Assembly (NCBI GenBank): GCA_001603415.1
Contig: LUYY01000151.1
Span: 1-7,584 of the forward strand
Length of the DNA stretch: 7,584 nt
Direction: 5' to 3'
Source of the DNA: Bacteroidales bacterium Bact_07
GTDB taxonomy: Bacteria; Bacteroidota; Bacteroidia; Bacteroidales; Tenuifilaceae
Shown: positions 5,330 to 7,584 of the stretch, piece after piece
Layout of the letters: each line of letters begins with the position of its first letter
How positions within the stretch are numbered: position 1 is the stretch's first letter
The notes under the pieces: generated by a model
The model's database searches: none
What the model was told of the DNA's origin: nothing
Seen by the model: only the letters and a program-made list of their open reading frames with translations
Made by a program: the position numbers and the translations under genes

Positions 5330-6430
5330 TTAAAGAGTTAAAAGCCAAGCCTGGGATGTCAAGTGCAATCCGCGAACACGCTCTAACTCCCTAAGCGCCC
5401 TGTCACGATTGGTAAACTGAAATATCGCAACCCGGTAAACATTATTTCCAGGAATGACAAATGGCTTATAACCTAATTTCGAAACCTCGTCAATAAGCTT
5501 TTGCGCATTAGCCTGGCTGGAAAAACTGCCAATTACAATATAGTATGTCTTACTTTCCGATTCAGTCTTATCCTGATATAAAAGCGCGCTTTTCTTGTCA
5601 ATTGGCACAATAAGGCTTTCGTGCTGTTTGGCAGCCATTGCTGATGAGGTTCCAGCAGAATCCGATTTGACTTGGCTTTCAACAGTAATGGAATCGGACT
5701 TGGGTTCCTTTATGGCCTGTTGTTTGGCATCTTCTTTATTAGCCTCATCAACAGCAACAGAGGTAGTTTGGGCAATGTTCTCCGATTTGCCGTTCTCCCA
5801 AAACCTCAACTTAGGTACATATACAAATGCAATTCCTATTGCTATAACTAACACTAAAACCAAGAGGACTGCAATAACCGGCTTTGAACGCTTATGTGGT
5901 TTTGCTAGAGGCTCAATCCGTGATGGTTTAACCTTTGCTTCGGGCATTGGCTTACCCTCAACAGCCTGGCTTAACGGAGGTGTTTCCACCTTGGGGCTGC
6001 TTTCAACCTTTGCAGCCTTTTGATAGGCTGATGTAATATCAACGGGTGGTAAAAAGGCTGATGTTGCTAAAGTATCATCGGCAACCAATTCAATTTTCCC
6101 ATCAAAACCAGACCTTAGCGAGCCAATCCCAGGTAAATGAACTATCTCACTATTGTTTAATTTATCCTGAATAAACTTACAGTATTCTTCAACCTTATTT
6201 GCAGCCTCAGTTTTCGAGAAGCCTAAACTTGTCTCGATGTAATTCTCCAGAGCCTCATCGTTGAACGAACGGCTGGGGTCAAAAACATAGTACTCGGCAG
6301 GAGGTAAAAGCGTTTTACCATCGTCGGCCAAACGGGCCGATTCATACTTCCGCACAATACTGCCAAGCCCCGGAAGGCTAACGTAATCGTTGGTTTGCAA
6401 AATTTTTTGCACTATAGCATTCAGTTCCAA
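5330..6430 (-). CDS. Membrane-anchored protein with CCDC81-like HU domains and C-terminal SPOR domain
   Basis: This 366-residue protein has one membrane helix at about 184-206 (VIAVLLVLVLVIAIGIAFVY) after the basic stretch KPHKRSKP, which predicts a cytoplasmic N-terminus and a periplasmic C-terminus. Residues 1-55 and 57-130 look like the paired bacterial CCDC81-type HU domains: each has a matching turn, LPGLGS (19-24) and LPGIGS (99-104). Residues 131-180 are a Pro/Lys/Glu-rich linker. Residues 207-290 are a low-complexity periplasmic linker. Residues 294-366 (KTYYIVIGSFSSQANAQKL ... VYRVAIFQF) are a SPOR domain, a fold that binds septal peptidoglycan stripped of stem peptides. A role at the division site is inferred; whether the HU part binds DNA or protein is unknown. 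It has a good promoter upstream and folB 39 bp downstream, likely in one transcript. Confidence 0.9.
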   Translation of the reverse strand: MELNAIVQKILQTNDYVSLPGLGSIVRKYESARLADDGKTLLPPAEYYVFDPSRSFNDEALENYIETSLGFSKTEAANKVEEYCKFIQDKLNNSEIVHLPGIGSLRSGFDGKIELVADDTLATSAFLPPVDITSAYQKAAKVESSPKVETPPLSQAVEGKPMPEAKVKPSRIEPLAKPHKRSKPVIAVLLVLVLVIAIGIAFVYVPKLRFWENGKSENIAQTTSVAVDEANKEDAKQQAIKEPKSDSITVESQVKSDSAGTSSAMAAKQHESLIVPIDKKSALLYQDKTESESKTYYIVIGSFSSQANAQKLIDEVSKLGYKPFVIPGNNVYRVAIFQFTNRDRALRELERVRGLHLTSQAWLLTL

Positions 6431-6458
6431 TGCTGTAGGGTGTTTGGGGTTTAACTAA

Positions 6459-6490
6459 CAAATGTATAAAAATATTTGGGTTAAATCAAA
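6459..6490 (-). promoter_or_regulatory. Bacteroidota primary promoter of the HU/SPOR-folB unit
   Basis: On the minus strand, TTTG (6490-6487) lies 20 bp before TACATTTG (6466-6459), a full TAnnTTTG match. It ends 28 nt before the ATG at 6430. Both boxes and the spacing fit the phylum's primary sigma factor. It lies beyond the hairpin that follows the upstream FadL-like gene, consistent with an independent unit. Confidence 0.7.
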
Positions 6491-6541
6491 ATCGTAGGCC
6501 GATGGAATTAAAAAAAGATTGTTCATTATATGGATTAAACA

Positions 6542-6577
6542 AGTAGAGGTTGCCCATAAAAAAGGACAACCTCTACT
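6542..6577 (-). terminator. Hairpin terminator after the FadL-like gene
   Basis: AGTAGAGGTTG (6542-6552) and CAACCTCTACT (6567-6577) form a perfect 11-bp stem. Two more C-G pairs are possible inside after a C/A mismatch. It begins 23 nt after the TAG stop of the barrel gene. The leftward tail is TGTTTAATCC, a poor U-tract, so this may be a weak terminator or an mRNA 3'-end stabiliser. Confidence 0.65.
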
Positions 6578-6599
6578 GCCAGAGCAATCGGTACCCCGC

Positions 6600-7584
6600 C
6601 TAAAACTTGTACCAGAAACCAATTCCCATAGAGTACGAAAGCCCATTTTCATATTTCTGATTGAATGGAGCAATCCAATCGTTGGAATCGACCTTACGCT
6701 CTTGAGTAGCTAAACCAACCTGAAAACCTAAGTCGATGCCCAGATTTTCCTTTAACTTAAGGCTTGCACCGGTATTAAGCCAAATGGTATTGTTCTCAAA
6801 TTCCATTTCCGACTGGTATTGCCTTTTCATTTTATAGGGAGCGTAAGTACAGCCAATGCCCCAGTTAAACTTATCGGAGAACTGATACTCAGCAGCTACA
6901 CCAAAATCGATTCCATTGTGGTAGTAATCGGCCATGTCAACTCCATCAACATCCTTATCGAGGTTAAGCATGGAGTAGAATGAAACGTTCATGTTATAGT
7001 GAAGAGTAAGTTTTTCGTTGGCGTTGTAGGCTACACCAAGGTTGTATGTAGGAACATAGGTCGATTTCACTTTTTCGCCATCGGTGAATAATCCGCCGCT
7101 CTTATTATCGTTTACCTTGGTTTCGAGTTTCATTTCGGTGAAGTAGCGGAAAGTGTTAGCAATTAAGAGGTTTTGCATGGGTTTTATATCAACACTACCA
7201 ATAAACCCAAAACTTTGACCGGTAAAATCAACATCAATTTCAGTACGGGGTATTGGAACTGCCGAAGGAGCAGGATTGTATGTAATATCCAACCAACCCT
7301 CCTGATGATTCATCTGGCGGGAATACTGAAAAGCGCCACCAACCGATAACCAATCGTTAACCCGGTAGGCAGCACCAAACCATCCACCAACACCGTAAGC
7401 AGAACCGTTAAAACTTGTTTTAACACTGTAATCGGTTACGGGGCCTGGTATCATTGATGCGCCAATCATTGTCATCACATTTAAATACCCTAAACGCTCA
7501 AATGTTGGCAAGCCATCGTTATAGTTACCAGCACCACCACCATTGGTAATACCTGCAAACATGAATAGGGCTAACCTATCCTTT
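6600..7584 (-). CDS. Outer-membrane transporter of the OmpP1/FadL family, C-terminal part (truncated by window edge)
   Basis: The frame is open to the right edge (…KDRLALF before the Met at 7562), so that Met is probably internal; about 328 codons are present and the 5' end lies outside. The sequence is made of alternating, aromatic-rich beta-strands: GWFGAAYRVNDWLSVGGAFQ, GFIGSVDIKPMQNLLIANTF, YNLGVAYNANEKLTLHYNMN, WLNTGASLKLKENLGIDLGF. It ends SMGIGFWYKF, with the terminal Phe recognised by the BAM assembly machinery. Strand phrases such as AAYRVNDWLSVG, GVAYNANEKLTL and GVAAEYQFSDKFNWGIGCTY match the OmpP1/FadL/TodX family, which lets hydrophobic compounds such as fatty acids cross the outer membrane. 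The substrate cannot be told here. Bacteroidota members usually have roughly 450-500 residues, so 120-170 are missing. A hairpin follows the stop, so it is probably a separate unit from the HU/SPOR gene. Confidence 0.82.
   Translation of the reverse strand, partial: KDRLALFMFAGITNGGGAGNYNDGLPTFERLGYLNVMTMIGASMIPGPVTDYSVKTSFNGSAYGVGGWFGAAYRVNDWLSVGGAFQYSRQMNHQEGWLDITYNPAPSAVPIPRTEIDVDFTGQSFGFIGSVDIKPMQNLLIANTFRYFTEMKLETKVNDNKSGGLFTDGEKVKSTYVPTYNLGVAYNANEKLTLHYNMNVSFYSMLNLDKDVDGVDMADYYHNGIDFGVAAEYQFSDKFNWGIGCTYAPYKMKRQYQSEMEFENNTIWLNTGASLKLKENLGIDLGFQVGLATQERKVDSNDWIAPFNQKYENGLSYSMGIGFWYKF

Noticed and set aside
5595..6023. A 142-codon plus-strand frame opposite the HU/SPOR gene.
   Set aside because: It is the antisense shadow of a well-supported gene, with no recognisable domain or promoter.
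6455..6713. Short frames on both strands between the FadL-like and HU/SPOR genes (72 codons minus, 64 codons plus).
   Set aside because: They overlap the barrel's 3' end, the terminator hairpin and (minus frame) the promoter, and have no recognisable product.
7560..7562. The Met codon as the start of the FadL-like protein.
   Set aside because: The frame continues upstream to the edge with barrel-like residues, there is no signal peptide after this Met, and the length would be short for the family.

Overview
The window reads as a chromosomal segment of a Bacteroidota bacterium, probably Bacteroidales or a close relative. Four things point there: a type IX secretion (T9SS) type A sorting domain, a SPOR protein with an N-terminal CCDC81-like HU pair, a FadL-type outer-membrane barrel, and promoters of the TTTG-N18..20-TAnnTTTG form. 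I see no phage, plasmid, IS or CRISPR genes.

Left third (1-3946, all leftward): a block for secreted or surface proteins. From right to left it holds a small T9SS-sorted protein (3446-3946), a 960-residue repeat fibre protein (268-3150) and the first 40 codons of a second fibre gene (1-120) that runs off the window. The fibre protein has a signal peptide, a conserved N-terminal module, three KGAKGGFAVGG repeats, about 27 copies of a 17-residue repeat, an S74 intramolecular chaperone domain and a C-terminal coiled coil. The two fibre genes are nearly identical at their 5' ends. A strong intrinsic terminator separates them, and each leftward gene has a similar promoter-like pair 26-32 nt before its ATG.

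Middle (4071-4878): a rightward cysH, encoding a [4Fe-4S]-type adenylylsulfate reductase, converges on a leftward tRNA-Cys(GCA). One hairpin between them can stop both transcripts. The tRNA has its own clear Bacteroidota promoter.

Right third (4934-7584, all leftward): folB (dihydroneopterin aldolase) lies 39 bp behind a membrane-anchored HU/SPOR protein that has a good promoter. Upstream of that, after a perfect 11-bp hairpin, is the 3' part of a FadL/OmpP1-family outer-membrane transporter that enters from beyond the right edge.

The right two thirds are ordinary housekeeping genes. The part most worth a second look is the fibre locus, with its tandem paralogues, intragenic GC step, long diverged repeat array and possible self-cleaving C-terminus.
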